Source: Pseudomonadota bacterium (lineage in GTDB: Bacteria; Pseudomonadota; Alphaproteobacteria; Micropepsales; Micropepsaceae). From it: a stretch of 64,000 nt of DNA. Position numbers and translations under genes: made by a program. This document shows positions 17,286 through 25,936 of this stretch, piece by piece (position 1 is the stretch's first letter; each line of letters opens with the position of its first letter). The stretch lies in the NCBI GenBank assembly GCA_016201105.1, contig JACQDN010000045.1, positions 1-64,000 of the forward strand, read 5' to 3'. The notes beneath the pieces are model-generated. The model saw nothing but the letters and a program-made list of their open reading frames with translations, did not search any database and was not told the origin of the DNA.

Positions 17286-18704
17286 ATGACGGCTGTCCCC
17301 GAGGCCTTCGCTTTTCTCAATCGCATCACTGGTCTTGCCCAGTTAAGGCAGCCTGCGTTTGAAGGCGAAGATTCCATTGTGCCCACGCCGTTCCGCGTTG
17401 CCGGAGCGGCGTCCGCCGCGCTTGGGCTGACGGCCGCGGCGGCGAACGAGATCTGGCGGCTGCGCGGCGGCGCCGCACAGGACATTTCGATCGATCTGAA
17501 GGCGGCCGCCGCCTCGCTGTTGTCGTTCGCGCTGCTGAGGCTCAATGGCGAGCCGGTGCCGCGTCCGGCCGAATCCAAACCGACGGTGGCGTTTCACAAG
17601 ACGGCCGACGGGCGCTGGATCCATCTGCACGGCGGCTTTCCCTATCAGGAGCGCCGCACGCTCGATCTTCTGAATGCACAGAACACCGTGGAAGGCGTGA
17701 GCGAAAGCGTTGCCAAGTGGAACGCGATGGCGCTGGAAGAATCGCTCGCCTTCATGGGTCTGTGCGGCGCGGTGGCGCGCACCGAAGAGGAATGGCGAAA
17801 CTCGCCGCAAGGCTTGGTGCTGGGCGATACGCCGCCGATCGTGCTGCGCCGGGTGGGCGACGCGCCGCCGCTGCGCCTGGGCGAGGCGGTATCGCCGCTC
17901 GAAGGCATCAAGATTCTCGATCTCACACGCGTGCTCGCCGGTCCCTCTGCCGGGCGCACGCTCGCCTCGCATGGCGCCGACGTTCTTTCGGTCCGCGCGG
18001 AAAAACTGCCGACCGTCGATCTCTTCGATCTCGACACCGGGCAGGGCAAGCGTTCGACGTTTCTGGATCTGACCAAACCGGCCGATGCCGAAGCCTTGCG
18101 CGTGCTTGCGCGCGATGCGCATGTGTTCGTGGATTCCTATCGACCCGGCGCCTTGCGCGAACTCGGCGTCACGCCGGCGGCGCTGGCGCATGCTTCTCCC
18201 GGGATCATCTATCTCGCGATCTCCTGTTACGGCCACAAAGGGCCGTGGGCGCCGCGCCGCGGCTGGGAGCAGCTGGCGCAAAGCGCGACGGGGCTCGCGC
18301 TCGATCAAGGCTCGTTCATGGCCGCGCGCGCCGGCAATCGGCGCGAAAGCGTGCCTCAGCTCATTCCGGCGGCGGCCTGCGACTACATCAGCGGCTATCT
18401 TGCGGCGGCGGGCGTGGCGGCCGCGCTGCTGCGGCGCATGCGCGAGGGCGGCAGCTGGATGGTGGAAGTCTCGCTCTGCACCACCGCCATGTGGCTTCAA
18501 TCCCTGGGCAAAATTCCCGCGAGCCAGGTGGTCGAAGGCTGGAAGCCCGGGCAAGGACTCGACCTCTATTTCAAGTCGTGCGAAACGGGGAAAGGCCGGC
18601 TCGATTTCCTCGGGCCCGTCGTGCGGATGTCGAAAACGCCGCCCGCATGGCGCCGCCCGCCGCCCCAACCCGGCGCGGATGAGGCGCGCTGGCTGGCGGC
18701 ATGA
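17286..18704 (+). CDS. CaiB/BaiF CoA-transferase, long form
   Basis: 472-aa CoA-transferase superfamily protein. The first 200 residues resemble the later part of a CaiB fold (KTADGRWIHLHGGFP), whereas the block that normally begins such proteins (LEGIKILDLTRVLAGPSAG) appears only near residue 210. Downstream are the usual FLDLTKPADAEALRVLA and a probable catalytic Asp in AAACDYISGYLAA. This fused or permuted-looking layout is shared with other long CaiB relatives. The ATG at 17286 follows an AGGAG ribosome-binding site. A 114-aa hypothetical gene follows 24 bases downstream and is probably cotranscribed. Confidence 0.85.
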   Translation: MTAVPEAFAFLNRITGLAQLRQPAFEGEDSIVPTPFRVAGAASAALGLTAAAANEIWRLRGGAAQDISIDLKAAAASLLSFALLRLNGEPVPRPAESKPTVAFHKTADGRWIHLHGGFPYQERRTLDLLNAQNTVEGVSESVAKWNAMALEESLAFMGLCGAVARTEEEWRNSPQGLVLGDTPPIVLRRVGDAPPLRLGEAVSPLEGIKILDLTRVLAGPSAGRTLASHGADVLSVRAEKLPTVDLFDLDTGQGKRSTFLDLTKPADAEALRVLARDAHVFVDSYRPGALRELGVTPAALAHASPGIIYLAISCYGHKGPWAPRRGWEQLAQSATGLALDQGSFMAARAGNRRESVPQLIPAAACDYISGYLAAAGVAAALLRRMREGGSWMVEVSLCTTAMWLQSLGKIPASQVVEGWKPGQGLDLYFKSCETGKGRLDFLGPVVRMSKTPPAWRRPPPQPGADEARWLAA

Positions 18705-18728
18705 AACATTGCAGGGGAACAAGAAGTA

Positions 18729-19073
18729 ATGCCGCCGAAACAGAATCCGCTAAATCTCAATCCGCTCCAGCTGCGCACATTGACGGTGCTGCAGGCGTTG
18801 GCTGCCATCCCGACTGCGGCGATCGACGGTCCGGCACAGGGCGAGCGCACCGTGCGCCAGTTTCCCCAAGCGCACGGCGATCACTTCCATCTCGGCGACG
18901 CCGTCGTCGCCGGCAAGGACGTAACCGGTCTCTACAACGAGAAAGTCTGGAACGCGCTTGCCCGCAAGGGCCTCGCCCGCGCGGAGTGGCCGCACAGCAT
19001 CACGCTGACGACGATCGGTCTTACCTATGTCACCGGCCTGACCGACGAAATCCTGCGCCAAGGGGCGCATTAG
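18729..19073 (+). CDS. Hypothetical protein, 114 aa
   Basis: Small soluble protein without signal peptide, starting MPPKQNPLNLNPLQLRTL. It has an AHGDHFHLGDAVVAGKDVTG block and a C-terminal LTTIGLTYVTGLTDEILR that could be helical. It follows the long CoA-transferase gene closely and is likely in the same transcript. I do not recognise a named family. Codon usage matches the neighbours. Confidence 0.68.
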   Translation: MPPKQNPLNLNPLQLRTLTVLQALAAIPTAAIDGPAQGERTVRQFPQAHGDHFHLGDAVVAGKDVTGLYNEKVWNALARKGLARAEWPHSITLTTIGLTYVTGLTDEILRQGAH

Positions 19074-19075
19074 GG

Positions 19076-19215
19076 ACCGACCCTCCCTCGGGAGGGTCGA
19101 AAAATCGGGACGATCTTTCGGGGAGGATGCGGACGGAGATTCTCCTTCCGCATCCTCCCCGAAATCTTCGCTCACTGCGTTCGCGAATATTTCGACCCTC
19201 CCAAGGGAGGGTGGG
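19076..19215. repeat. Palindromic repeat pair between convergent genes
   Basis: Inverted arrangement: GACCCTCCCTCGGGAGGGTCGAAA on the left and TTTCGACCCTCCC-AAGGGAGGGT on the right, with nested CGGGGAGGATGCGGA/TCCGCATCCTCCCCG arms inside. It exactly fills the gap between the 114-aa gene and the convergent lipoprotein gene and could terminate both. Confidence 0.75.
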
Positions 19216-19809
19216 TCACTCCACCTTCATCAGCACCGCGAACGCTTCCCTGAACAGTGCCCGTCCATCTTTGCTCTGCATGAACGCGTCGAGCTTTTCC
19301 GGCGATGCCGTGATCACGACGTCGCCGTAGGTGCCCGGCTCGATCATGCCTTCGATTTTTCCGGCAGCAATCGCCGCCTTCACCGCATCTTCATCGATGA
19401 GATAAAGTGTGAGCTTGCCGTGCGAGAATTCGTAGAGCACCGGAAAGGTATTCTTGGATTCGGGATCGTCGGAAGGCTTTGCGTCCTCTGAGACCATCCT
19501 GGCGTTCATGAAATGGAGATTGCCGAGTTCAGATGTTTGAATGGACATTGTCATCAAGCCGCTGTCGTTCGGATCCAGCGAGAAGATGAGAACGCCGCCC
19601 ATATCGTCCTGCGCATCACCCTTTGGCGGCAAGAACACAAAATACGAATTGTTGTCTGCACCCTTGGGTTTGCCTTTCCAGATCCCGAACAGCGCGGGAT
19701 CGGATTTGAGTCCGGCGGTGCTTCCCACCGGTGACGTGCTGGTGACCGGAAGACACGCTGCGACAAGCAAAGACAGGCACAGCGCGACGGCAGTATGGAA
19801 TCTGGTCAT
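19216..19809 (-). CDS. Hypothetical lipoprotein
   Basis: 197-aa protein beginning MTRFHTAVALCLSLLVAACL, a lipoprotein signal with lipobox LVAAC. The 701-aa ORF in the track is a read-through of this gene from frames antisense to ccmE and ccmF; the start at 19809 follows a GAGGG purine tract. The mature part has an FGIWKGKPKG motif and beta-rich segments ending in a helical AVLMKVE tail. No family is assigned. It is convergent to the upstream hypothetical gene and divergent from ccmE. Confidence 0.75.
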   Translation of the reverse strand: MTRFHTAVALCLSLLVAACLPVTSTSPVGSTAGLKSDPALFGIWKGKPKGADNNSYFVFLPPKGDAQDDMGGVLIFSLDPNDSGLMTMSIQTSELGNLHFMNARMVSEDAKPSDDPESKNTFPVLYEFSHGKLTLYLIDEDAVKAAIAAGKIEGMIEPGTYGDVVITASPEKLDAFMQSKDGRALFREAFAVLMKVE

Positions 19810-19959
19810 GACGCATCCCTCGACGACGCTGAAGTTTGGCTCCGGATTTGGGCGAAAACAGGACCGCGCAGCCAAAAGGCCGCAGAGCCTATGTTTGAGG
19901 GAAGGGTTCAAGCCTTTATAGTCGCTGCGGTTTCGAAACGAGCTCGCCAAAGATTTCGC

Positions 19960-20400
19960 ATGAACCCCAAAAAGCGCCGCCGCCTGGCTTTCGCCGCCGC
20001 CATTGTTGTGGCCGCTGCCGGAGGCGCTGCGCTCGTCGTCACCGCGCTGCAGGACAACGTTCTTTATTTCTATAGCCCGAGCGATGTCATCCAGAAACAT
20101 GTGCCGGCCGGTGTTTCGTTTCGCATCGGCGGCCTTGTCGAAAATGGCAGTCTCAAGCACGGCAGCGGCGCGCAGGTGCAGTTCGTCGTGACCGACAGGC
20201 GCGAGAAGATTGACGTCACCTATAACGGTGCATTGCCGGATTTGTTTCGCGAAGGCCAGGGGGTCGTCGCCGTCGGCGCGCTCGATGCGCGGGGCACCTT
20301 CGCGGCGAGCGAAGTGCTCGCCAAGCACGACGAACGCTATATGCCGCCCGAAGTGGTCGATGCGCTGAAGCGCTCCGGCCGCTGGAAGGAAGGCCAGTGA
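19960..20400 (+). CDS. ccmE: Cytochrome c maturation heme chaperone CcmE
   Basis: 146-aa periplasmic heme chaperone of System I cytochrome c biogenesis, anchored by one N-terminal helix after MNPKKRRRL. The heme-attaching histidine lies in VLAKHDERYMPPEV, and the OB-fold block (FRIGGLVENGSLKHG) is intact. It takes heme delivered by CcmABCD and passes it to CcmF/CcmH. The start at 19960 was chosen by the membrane anchor; the track's upstream 55 residues overlap the divergent lipoprotein gene. ccmF follows 18 bases later. No ccmI (cycH) gene lies upstream, unlike the usual cycHJKL order. Confidence 0.95.
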   Translation: MNPKKRRRLAFAAAIVVAAAGGAALVVTALQDNVLYFYSPSDVIQKHVPAGVSFRIGGLVENGSLKHGSGAQVQFVVTDRREKIDVTYNGALPDLFREGQGVVAVGALDARGTFAASEVLAKHDERYMPPEVVDALKRSGRWKEGQ

Positions 20401-20418
20401 AGCGATGCCAATAAACAA

Positions 20419-22347
20419 ATGATTGGCGAGATCGGTCAGCTCGCGCTCTGTCTTGCGCTGGCGCTGTCTTTGGTGATGGCGGGCGCGGGGCTGATCGGCG
20501 CGCGCGGGGTTGCGGCAAATGCGCGTGCGCTGGCCTCGGGCGCGACCATGGGATTTGCCGTGTTCGTTACGCTCGCGTTCGGCGCCCTTATGGTTGCGTT
20601 CGTCACGTCCGACTTCAGCATTATGGACGTCGCGAACAATTCGCACACCATGAAGCCGCTGATCTACAAGATCACCGGCGTATGGGCCAACCACGAAGGC
20701 TCCATGCTGCTGTGGGTGCTGGTGCTTGCGCTCTACTCGGCGGCGATCGCGTTTGCGAGGCGCGGCAGCGAGCGGCTGACGTCGGCCGCGCTCGGCGTGC
20801 AGGGATTGCTGGCGGCGGCCTTCCTGCTCTTTATTCTTTTCACCTCCAATCCGTTTCTGCGCCTGGATCCTCCGCCGTTCGAAGGTGCGGGACTCAATCC
20901 GCTGCTGCAGGATCCTGGTCTCGCCTTTCATCCCCCGATGCTTTACGCGGGCTATGTCGGATTGTCGGCGGCATTCGCTTACGCCGCGGCGGCCCTCATC
21001 ACCGGCGAAGCCGACTCGCAGTGGGCGCGCGCCGCGCGTCCCTTCATGCTCATGGCCTGGATCGCGCTGACGCTCGGCATCACGCTGGGATCGTGGTGGG
21101 CCTATTACGATCTCGGCTGGGGCGGCTTCTGGTTTTGGGATCCGGTGGAGAACGCATCGCTGATGCCCTGGCTGGTGGCGACCGCACTGTTGCATTCCGC
21201 GCTGGCCACGGAACGCACCGGTGCGTTCCGTACCTGGACGCTGCTTCTTGCCATCGCCGGATTCTCCTTGAGCCTGATCGGCACATTCCTGGTGCGCTCG
21301 GGCGTGCTCACCTCCGTGCATGCCTTCGCCAACGATCCCGAGCGCGGCAAATTCATCCTGGCGATGCTGGGAGCGGCCATTGGGGGCGCGCTGGCGCTGT
21401 TTGCCTGGCGCGCGCCGAAACTGGAAGGCGGTTCCGCGTTCTTCATGGCGAGCCGCGAAACCATGCTGCTCTTGAACAACCTGCTGCTCTTCGGTGCGGT
21501 GTCAGCGGTGTTTCTGGGAACACTGTTTCCGCTGTTCCAGGAAGCGATCACGGGCGCCAAGATCTCGGTCGGCGCGCCATACTTTGCCATCACCTTCGCG
21601 CCGATCTTCGTCGTGCTGTTGTTGCTGGTTCCCTTCGGTCCGCGTCTGGGGTGGAAGCGCGGCGATCTGAAAGAGGCGGCGCGCGCACTCGCGCCGGTGG
21701 CGGGGATTGCGCTGCTCTTCGGCGTTCTGGTGCTGGCGATCGCGACCCCGCATGCGCTGGCGGCCGGCGGATCGTTCGCGCTGGCGGCATGGCTGATCGT
21801 CTCCAGTGCCGCCGATCTTCGGCTGCGGGTGAAATCGCGCAGCCTTTCGCCAAGCGCATGGGCCTCTGCGTTCGCCCATGCCGGGCTCGGCATCACGCTG
21901 ATGGGGATCGCGGGCACGAGCCTGTGGCGCGTGGAAGCGCAAGACGTGCTCGCGCCCGGCGGCACCTTGCCGGTCGCAGGCTATTCGCTGCGTCTCGACA
22001 ATGTCGTTCTGGTGCAAGGCAAGAACTATCGCGCGGAACAAGCGCTCGTCAGCGTGCTCGCCGATGGCCACACCATCGCCATGCTCCGGCCCGAGAAGCG
22101 TTTCTTTCCCGCCGAAGGCCAGGCGATATCGGAAACCTCCATTCGCACCACCGGGTTTTCCGATCTCTATGTGGCGCTGGGCGATCAGCGCGACGACAAA
22201 TGGATCATCCGCGCTTATGTGAATCCGCTGGCGCCCTTCATCTGGTTCGGCGGCGGGTTCATGGCCCTGGGAGGCCTTACATCGCTCACAGGACGTCTGC
22301 GCCGCCGCGCCGTCGCAGGCGCTCTTGCGGAAATGCCGGCGCAATGA
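20419..22347 (+). CDS. ccmF: Heme lyase subunit CcmF
   Basis: Multi-pass inner-membrane heme lyase component, 642 aa. The tryptophan-rich WWD motif (GWGGFWFWDPVENASLMPW) that presents heme is intact, as is the upstream GVWANHEGSMLLWVL block, and about 14 hydrophobic segments are visible. It works with CcmH to attach heme to apocytochrome c. Its stop forms an ATGA overlap with an ATG that was probably the original ccmH start, but a repeat array now lies between them. The last bases of the gene are duplicated, imperfectly, near 22543..22592. Confidence 0.96.
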   Translation: MIGEIGQLALCLALALSLVMAGAGLIGARGVAANARALASGATMGFAVFVTLAFGALMVAFVTSDFSIMDVANNSHTMKPLIYKITGVWANHEGSMLLWVLVLALYSAAIAFARRGSERLTSAALGVQGLLAAAFLLFILFTSNPFLRLDPPPFEGAGLNPLLQDPGLAFHPPMLYAGYVGLSAAFAYAAAALITGEADSQWARAARPFMLMAWIALTLGITLGSWWAYYDLGWGGFWFWDPVENASLMPWLVATALLHSALATERTGAFRTWTLLLAIAGFSLSLIGTFLVRSGVLTSVHAFANDPERGKFILAMLGAAIGGALALFAWRAPKLEGGSAFFMASRETMLLLNNLLLFGAVSAVFLGTLFPLFQEAITGAKISVGAPYFAITFAPIFVVLLLLVPFGPRLGWKRGDLKEAARALAPVAGIALLFGVLVLAIATPHALAAGGSFALAAWLIVSSAADLRLRVKSRSLSPSAWASAFAHAGLGITLMGIAGTSLWRVEAQDVLAPGGTLPVAGYSLRLDNVVLVQGKNYRAEQALVSVLADGHTIAMLRPEKRFFPAEGQAISETSIRTTGFSDLYVALGDQRDDKWIIRAYVNPLAPFIWFGGGFMALGGLTSLTGRLRRRAVAGALAEMPAQ

Positions 22348-22356
22348 GACCGAAGA

Positions 22357-22775
22357 AAAAAATAGGTTCGCGCGGAGACGCGGAGACGCGGAGATACGGA
22401 GTTTTCAGTGCGCCTCGGTACGGTTTGACGCCAAATGGGTTGTTGGCGCGCGAAGCGCGCCGTCTGTTTCTTGAGCGCACCGTCGGAAATCTACGCACCG
22501 AAAACGCGACGACCTCTGCACCTCCGCGGAATCCATGTTGTGGGCGCGCTCGCGGAAGTGCCGCGCAATGACGCCAAGGAAAAAAATAGGTTCACGCGGA
22601 GACGCGGAGACGCGGAGGCGATCGAGCTTTCAGCGCTTCGTCTTCTGGAGACACACCCAAAGAATGGCCGGCGCGCTTTGCGCGCCAACAAACCAATACG
22701 TGGCAGTGCGTACAAGATCGCGCCGAAGACCCGATACCTCCGCGTCTCCGCGTCTCCGCGCGAAACCATTTTCTT
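22357..22775. repeat. CGCGGAGACGCGGAGA repeat array between ccmF and ccmH
   Basis: Two direct units (around 22366..22400 and 22590..22620) and one inverted unit (around 22731..22770) of a CGCGGAGACGCGGAGACGCG core. Each is linked to a GCGCGCGAAGCGCGC-like palindrome. The direct units are each preceded by a copy of the ccmF 3' end plus AAAAAAATAGGTTC. The array behaves like a pair of small nonautonomous elements and is mostly in frame with ccmH. Confidence 0.8.
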
Positions 22776-23203
22776 CTGGATGCTTGGCACTTCTGCTGAC
22801 CCTGCTCGCGCTTGTCTTCGCGCAGCCGTCTTTGGCTCAAACTTCCTACAATGCGGGCCCTGAAAAACTTTCCGATCCCGCGCTCGAAGTGCGCGCCGTT
22901 CAGTTGCAGAAGCAGTTTCGCTGCCTGGTTTGTCAGGGCGAGTCGCTGGACGAATCCGATGCGCCGCTCGCCGCCGATCTCAGAAAGCTTATTCGCGCGC
23001 GCATTGCCGCCGGCGACAGCGACGAACAGGTCGAGCACTACCTGGTGGCGCGCTATGGCGAGTTCATCTTGATGAAGCCCCCGTTCGAACCTCAGACCTA
23101 TCTGCTCTGGTTCGGGCCGGTTCTCGTTCTTTTGATCGGGGGAGTGGTGGTTTTCTTTATTGCGCGCCGCGCCCAGGAAAAAGCTGGAAAAAGCGCGGTT
23201 TAG
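22568..23203 (+). CDS. ccmH: Cytochrome c maturation protein CcmH (CycL) with repeat-derived N-terminus
   Basis: Periplasm-facing thioredoxin-like protein that reduces apocytochrome c; the CxxC site lies in FRCLVCQGESLDES and a C-terminal membrane helix follows (LLWFGPVLVLLIGGVVVFF). From the ATG at 22568 it is 211 aa, about 60 residues longer than usual. The extra residues (MTPRKKIGSRGDAETRR and on) are encoded by the repeat array, and the normal signal helix (CLALLLTLLALVFAQPSLAQ) begins only after it. Whether translation starts at 22568, at the ATG near 22664, or at a TTG within the helix cannot be settled. The family core looks intact. Confidence 0.88.
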   Translation: MTPRKKIGSRGDAETRRRSSFQRFVFWRHTQRMAGALCAPTNQYVAVRTRSRRRPDTSASPRLRAKPFSSGCLALLLTLLALVFAQPSLAQTSYNAGPEKLSDPALEVRAVQLQKQFRCLVCQGESLDESDAPLAADLRKLIRARIAAGDSDEQVEHYLVARYGEFILMKPPFEPQTYLLWFGPVLVLLIGGVVVFFIARRAQEKAGKSAV

Positions 23204-23275
23204 TGTTCATTTCCAGGCCGATTTCGTCGCCAGGGACCTGCGCTGGCCTATTGAAAATAAAAGGGAATTTCCGAT

Positions 23276-23289
23276 CTGTAATGTTACAG
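23276..23289. promoter_or_regulatory. Palindromic operator candidate upstream of degP
   Basis: Perfect 14-bp palindrome CTGTAATGTTACAG, 137 bases before the degP ATG, in the AT-richest part of the gap between ccmH and degP. A dimeric regulator could bind here, perhaps the response regulator encoded downstream; this is inference. Confidence 0.4.
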
Positions 23290-23425
23290 ACAGGAACTGG
23301 TAAGTTCTGACTGATAGAGCCAGACTGAGACTGGGCGTGACGAGGAAACGGCTGCCGATCCGCCTCCGCCCTCTGCGCTGACAACGGGCCCGCCCAAGGG
23401 CCCGATCGATTCCATGGAGAGAGCA

Positions 23426-25021
23426 ATGACGAGCGAACACGAACCCCGCAAACCGGAATTCCTGCGCAACCGTCTGCTCGCAGCCGGCTCGGCGGCGGCC
23501 ATCATTATTTTCGGATTGGGCGCGTTCGGTCTTTGGGCGCATCCCGGTTCCGACGTCGCCAAACCCAAAGCGGTGACGGAACGCGTCATTCAAGTCGCCG
23601 CGCAAGAGCCGGTGCGGATGCAGCAGCCGCCGCGCATGGTGGAAATGGGAAGCCCGTTCAGCTTCGCCGATCTCGTCGAGCGCGTCAGTCCCGCCGTCGT
23701 CACCGTCACGGTGGAAGAGCGCGTTCAGCAAGAGCAGCTGCAGGATCAAGAACAGGACGGCATCCCCGATCCGTTCCGCGATTTCTTCAACCGCTTCGGC
23801 CGCGGCAATCGCCAGTTCGCCCAGCCGCAGCAGCCGCGCAAAGCGCTCGCCACGGGCTCCGGCTTTATCATCGACAAGGCCGGCTTCATCGTCACCAACA
23901 ACCACGTCATCGAGAACGCGACCAAGATCACGGTGAAGCTGCCCGACGGGCGTGAGTTTTCCGCCAAGCTGATCGGCGCGGACGCCGCGACCGATGTCGC
24001 CCTCATCAAGATCGAGAGTAACAAGGCGCTGCCCACTGTCGAATTCGGCGACGATAAAAAAGTGCGCGTCGGCGACTGGGTGATCGCGGTCGGAAATCCG
24101 TTCGGCCTCTCCAACACAGTCACCGCCGGCATCGTGTCGTCGCTGGGCCGCAATGTCGGCGCCGGCGCCTACAACGACTTCATCCAGATCGACGCACCGA
24201 TCAATCGCGGCAATTCCGGCGGACCGACCTTCGATATCGAAGGCCATGTCATCGGCATGAACTCGATGATCTTCTCGCCCACCGGCGGCAGCGTCGGCAT
24301 CGGTTTCGCCATTCCCGCTTCGACCATTCACGACGTCGTGGCGCAGTTGAAGGCGCACGGCAAAGTCGCGCGCGGCTGGCTCGGCGTGGAAATCCAGAGC
24401 GTCACGCCGGAAATCGCCGCCTCGCTCGGCGAGAAGGAGATGAAAGGCGCGATCGTCGCCACCGTCGTTCCCGGAAGCCCCGCCGCGCAGGCCGGCTTCG
24501 AACCGGGCGATCTTGTGGTCGCCCTGAACGGCAGCGGTGTGGACGATTCGCGTTCGCTGACGCGCCGGGTCGCCGCCCTGCAAGCCGGCACCACCGCCAC
24601 CTTCTCGATCGTGCGCAATGGCGATCAGAAAACGCTGACCGCCAAGATCGGCCAGCGCAAGGACGATCAGGTGGCCTCGAACGTTCCGGGCAACAGCCGC
24701 CAGGACGGCCAGGCCAACACCGGCTCAGCGATGGGTCTGGGCCTTGCCGCGGTAACGCCCGATGTGCGCCGCGCCTACAATCTCGATGACAACGTCAGCG
24801 GCGTTCTCATCACCCGCGTCGATCCCGACAGCGATGCCGCCGACAAGGGCCTGCAGCCCGGCGACGTCGTCGTGTCGATCGGCAATCGCGTCGTTCACAG
24901 TCCGCAGGAAATCAAACAGCGCATCGCGCAAGCGCAAGCCGCAGGCCGCACCAGTGTCCTGATGCTCGTGGTGGGCGAGGGCGGCCAGCGCTTTGTGGCA
25001 GTGAAGATCGCACGAGGCTGA
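23426..25021 (+). CDS. degP: Periplasmic serine protease DegP/HtrA
   Basis: Do-family protease/chaperone, 531 aa from the ATG at 23426, chosen because GGAGAG precedes it. An N-terminal signal anchor (LLAAGSAAAIIIFGLGAF) is followed by the trypsin-like domain with catalytic His160 (TNNHVIE), Asp190 (ATDVALIK) and Ser264 (RGNSGGP), then two PDZ domains (RGWLGVEIQSVTPE; GLGLAAVTPDVRRAYN). It degrades or refolds damaged envelope proteins. The place after ccmH and before a response-regulator/kinase pair is a conserved alphaproteobacterial order. Confidence 0.96.
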   Translation: MTSEHEPRKPEFLRNRLLAAGSAAAIIIFGLGAFGLWAHPGSDVAKPKAVTERVIQVAAQEPVRMQQPPRMVEMGSPFSFADLVERVSPAVVTVTVEERVQQEQLQDQEQDGIPDPFRDFFNRFGRGNRQFAQPQQPRKALATGSGFIIDKAGFIVTNNHVIENATKITVKLPDGREFSAKLIGADAATDVALIKIESNKALPTVEFGDDKKVRVGDWVIAVGNPFGLSNTVTAGIVSSLGRNVGAGAYNDFIQIDAPINRGNSGGPTFDIEGHVIGMNSMIFSPTGGSVGIGFAIPASTIHDVVAQLKAHGKVARGWLGVEIQSVTPEIAASLGEKEMKGAIVATVVPGSPAAQAGFEPGDLVVALNGSGVDDSRSLTRRVAALQAGTTATFSIVRNGDQKTLTAKIGQRKDDQVASNVPGNSRQDGQANTGSAMGLGLAAVTPDVRRAYNLDDNVSGVLITRVDPDSDAADKGLQPGDVVVSIGNRVVHSPQEIKQRIAQAQAAGRTSVLMLVVGEGGQRFVAVKIARG

Positions 25022-25192
25022 GAGTTTTACGCGTACCGGACGGCGCAGGTTCCCCGAAGCTTGCGACGTTCGGCCCCCGCGCCGGCGGCGGCGGCCCCAT
25101 CCCCCCGTTGCCGTTGCCGGCGCGGACCCACTCTGGCTCGCGTTTGAGCAGAGCGGTTGCAGCAGCGACCAAAGCTTAAGGAGATCACCGTG

Positions 25193-25870
25193 ATGCGCAT
25201 CCTTGTGGTGGAAGACGATCTCGAAGCTCAGCGTTACCTCGTGAACGGGCTCAAGGAAGCCGGTCACGTGGTGGACGATGCCGCCGATGGCGACACGGGC
25301 CTCACCCTGGCGCTTTCGCGCCCTTACGACGTGGCGATCGTCGATCGCATGTTGCCCAAGCTTGACGGGCTGAGGCTCGTGGCGGAAATCCGCGAGCACG
25401 GCAACATCACGCCGGTTTTGTTCCTGAGCGCGCTCTCCGATGTCGACGATCGCGTGAAGGGATTGAAGGCGGGGGGCGACGATTATCTCACCAAGCCCTA
25501 CGCTTTTGTCGAATTGCTGGCGCGCATCGACGCTTTGATGCGCCGCCGCCAGCCCAGCGCGGTCAAGACACGCCTTCAGGTCGGCGATCTGGAGCTGGAT
25601 CTGCTCACCCGCGCGGCCAAGCGCGGCGAGACGGGAATCGATCTTCAGCCGCGCGAATTCCGTCTCCTGGAATACCTCATGCGCCATGCCGGCCAGGTGG
25701 TCACCCGCACGATGCTTCTGGAAAGCGTTTGGGAGTATCATTTCGATCCCCAAACCAATGTGATCGATGTGCACATCTCCCGGCTCAGGGCCAAGATCGA
25801 CAAGGGATTCGAAGCCCCGTTGCTGCACACCGTTCGCGGCGCCGGCTATATGATCCGTGCGCGCGCATAA
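25193..25870 (+). CDS. OmpR-family response regulator
   Basis: 225-aa regulator. The receiver has VEDDL, phosphoacceptor Asp51 in AIVDRMLPKLDG and Lys in DDYLTKPYAF; the C-terminal winged helix includes LQPREFRLLEYLMR and VIDVHISRLRAKID. The ATG at 25193 follows an AAGGAG ribosome-binding site; the track's start 36 bases upstream is less likely. It is paired with the kinase that starts 66 bases after its stop. Relatives at this position are usually of the CusR/CzcR type. Regulation of degP by this system is possible but unproven. Confidence 0.93.
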   Translation: MRILVVEDDLEAQRYLVNGLKEAGHVVDDAADGDTGLTLALSRPYDVAIVDRMLPKLDGLRLVAEIREHGNITPVLFLSALSDVDDRVKGLKAGGDDYLTKPYAFVELLARIDALMRRRQPSAVKTRLQVGDLELDLLTRAAKRGETGIDLQPREFRLLEYLMRHAGQVVTRTMLLESVWEYHFDPQTNVIDVHISRLRAKIDKGFEAPLLHTVRGAGYMIRARA

Positions 25871-25936
25871 AGCGCAATCCGGCGAAGTGGGCACCGGTTC
25901 GCCGCGAGATTGCGCGGCAGTCAAGGAATCCGGAGC

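Noticed and set aside
19216-21321. 701-aa minus-strand ORF over ccmE and ccmF
   Set aside because: Only its last 197 codons (from 19809) are a real lipoprotein gene; the rest is antisense to ccmE/ccmF and rich in R, H and G as expected of a shadow frame.
22366-22770. CRISPR-like or VNTR array
   Set aside because: CGCGGAGAC units are short, few, and present in both orientations, with no spacers or cas genes.
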